In this document: in pieces, positions 63,206 through 64,000 of the stretch
Layout of the letters: every line of letters begins with the position of its first letter
How positions within the stretch are numbered: the stretch's first letter is position 1
Assembly: GCA_039621445.1 (NCBI GenBank)
Contig: CP154957.1
Location: 18,300,906 to 18,364,905, forward strand
Origin: Euglena gracilis
Lineage: Eukaryota; Euglenida; Euglenophyceae; Euglenales
Length of the DNA: 64,000 nucleotides
Reading direction: 5' to 3'
Program-made: the position numbers and the translations under genes
Notes under the pieces: model-generated
Seen by the model: the letters and a program-made list of their open reading frames with translations, nothing else
Database searches by the model: none
Told to the model about the DNA's origin: nothing

Positions 63206-63207
63206 CA
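63195..63207 (-). promoter_or_regulatory. Primer binding site (initiator Met tRNA type)
   Basis: TGGTACGCAGAGG directly after the 5' LTR CA. It equals the complement of the conserved 3' end of eukaryotic initiator tRNA-Met (TGGTAGCAGAGG) apart from one extra C. Confidence 0.85.
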
Positions 63208-63813
63208 TGTTCGGGGATGAGGACCCTCGCCCGGGGGGGCTGCCGGGGCCGCAACCACTTTTTTCTGGCCCTGGTGGGCTCAGGCCAGGGCCTTTGTGAA
63301 ATTGGGCCCCATTTTCGAACATGTCAACAGGCGGTAAAGGGGGTGAGGTGTGCCCCCCCGACCCAGGGTCCCCGGTTGCCCCGCGTAGGATCTTTTTTTG
63401 CCACCATTGTTGGTTTTTCCCAATTTTCCAACTTGAACTTTTCAACTGAAGGGCTGAAGCAACAAAGACAAACCAACCCACCTACTTAGGTGAGCAAATC
63501 AGCAGCACAAGACAAACCTTGCTGAGAGGATGGGCAGGTACCTTGTGTTCACCTGCTGTTGGTGGGTAGGGACAAGTTGGAAAGGAATGCCTTGGTTTTC
63601 TTGAAAGAATTGAATTGATCCTTTTGATTGTTCAATTCTCAGGTGACTTTTCTGCTTCTGTGATTCTCAAATCGAATTCTCAAATTCTTCCAGGAATTTG
63701 CTGGGGTTCCAATTCCACTCGCGTGGCGGTTGACTTGCTTTGGTGGTTCCTACTGGGGGTTTTTGGGAATTTTTTGGGAAATTTTCGGCTGCCGACGCCA
63801 GCGGCAGCCGCCA
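63208..63813 (-). repeat. 5' LTR of the inner element
   Basis: 606 bp; begins TGGCGGCTGCCGCTGG at 63813 and ends CATCCCCGAACA at 63208. Confidence 0.9.
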
Positions 63814-64000
63814 GTGTCCAGATTTTTCTTGCACGTCTGAATTTTCTTGGCTGTGCGACAAAATCTGAGGAAGATTTCTGAGAAGACACTGATGACAGTT
63901 GCAAATTTGTCACATGTCCAGAATTCAGATTTACAGGCACAAAATGTTCTGGACTCGTTAATTTTGTTTCACTAGGCAGTAACTTTTCAGCGATTTGTAG
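63814..64000 (-). pseudogene. Gag-like fragment of the older (outer) LTR element
   Basis: From the window edge downward: IAEKLLPSETKLTSPEHFVP, VNLNSGHVTNLQLSSVSSQK, QPRKFRRARKIW, stopping at the inner 5' LTR. About 80% similar by eye to residues 125-185 of the inner Gag. The gene continues beyond the window. Confidence 0.85.

Larger units (their letters stand above)
58259..63813 (-). mobile_element. LTR retrotransposon without pol, inserted in gag of its own family
   Basis: Minus strand, 5555 bp. Two LTRs of about 605 bp start TG and end CA and differ at roughly ten sites by eye. A PBS lies directly after the 5' LTR, a polypurine tract directly before the 3' LTR, and a 4 bp duplication ACAC flanks the element (63814-63817 and 58255-58258). 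Internal DNA (4.3 kb) has one Gag-like gene; no RT, RNase H or integrase motif was found in any frame. It would need enzymes from elsewhere. The integration site is inside the gag of an older copy of the same family. Confidence 0.88.

Overview
The window is nuclear DNA of a eukaryote, most plausibly a unicellular alga or other protist with a transposon-loaded genome. Evidence for this: DIRS-type tyrosine-recombinase retrotransposons, a chromovirus-like Ty3/gypsy polyprotein, an LTR element primed by initiator tRNA, a LINE-type reverse transcriptase fragment, many short TA-duplicating elements, and short exons bounded by GT..AG splice signals. No bacterial operon, rRNA, convincing tRNA or CRISPR array was seen. 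The species cannot be named from the sequence. Poly-C and poly-G runs of 7 to 14 bases are extremely common and often form the ends of the small elements.

Layout. 1-3.6 kb: a tyrosine-recombinase (YR) gene inside an element with about 40 bp inverted ends and 33 bp iterons at both sides. Its ORF is split by three elements nested in one another. 3.6-8.5 kb: small TIR elements, a second YR relic (6.27-6.82 kb) and a LINE RT fragment (7.1-7.4 kb). 8.5-26.7 kb: almost entirely dispersed repeats (a family of about 200 bp modules, palindromes, minisatellites) with a few isolated exon-like pieces. 27-30 kb: a likely spliced host gene on the minus strand, with a palindromic GTGCGCAAATGCGCAC-type hairpin repeated in the presumed introns. 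30-40 kb: mostly noncoding, with more module copies and microsatellites.

40.7-51.2 kb: three DIRS-family retrotransposons. Copy A (minus) has Gag and RT only. Copy 1 (plus, 43.9-48.7 kb) shows Gag, RT, RNase H, YR, inverted terminal repeats and the internal complementary region. It sits without target duplication inside the RT of copy 2, whose RNase H also carries a 456 bp TA-flanked element. 52.3-56.8 kb: a decayed chromovirus-like pol on the minus strand, with a 675 bp mariner-type element inside its integrase. 58.26-63.81 kb: a structurally complete LTR retrotransposon (LTRs, PBS, PPT, 4 bp target duplication) coding for a coiled-coil, tryptophan-rich Gag-like protein but no pol. It is inserted into the gag of an older copy of its own family.

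Together these parts form layered autonomous and non-autonomous elements. Precise insertion junctions let several interrupted reading frames be followed across the insertions. Most ORFs are broken, often at C/G homopolymers, so either decay or homopolymer sequencing error must be considered.
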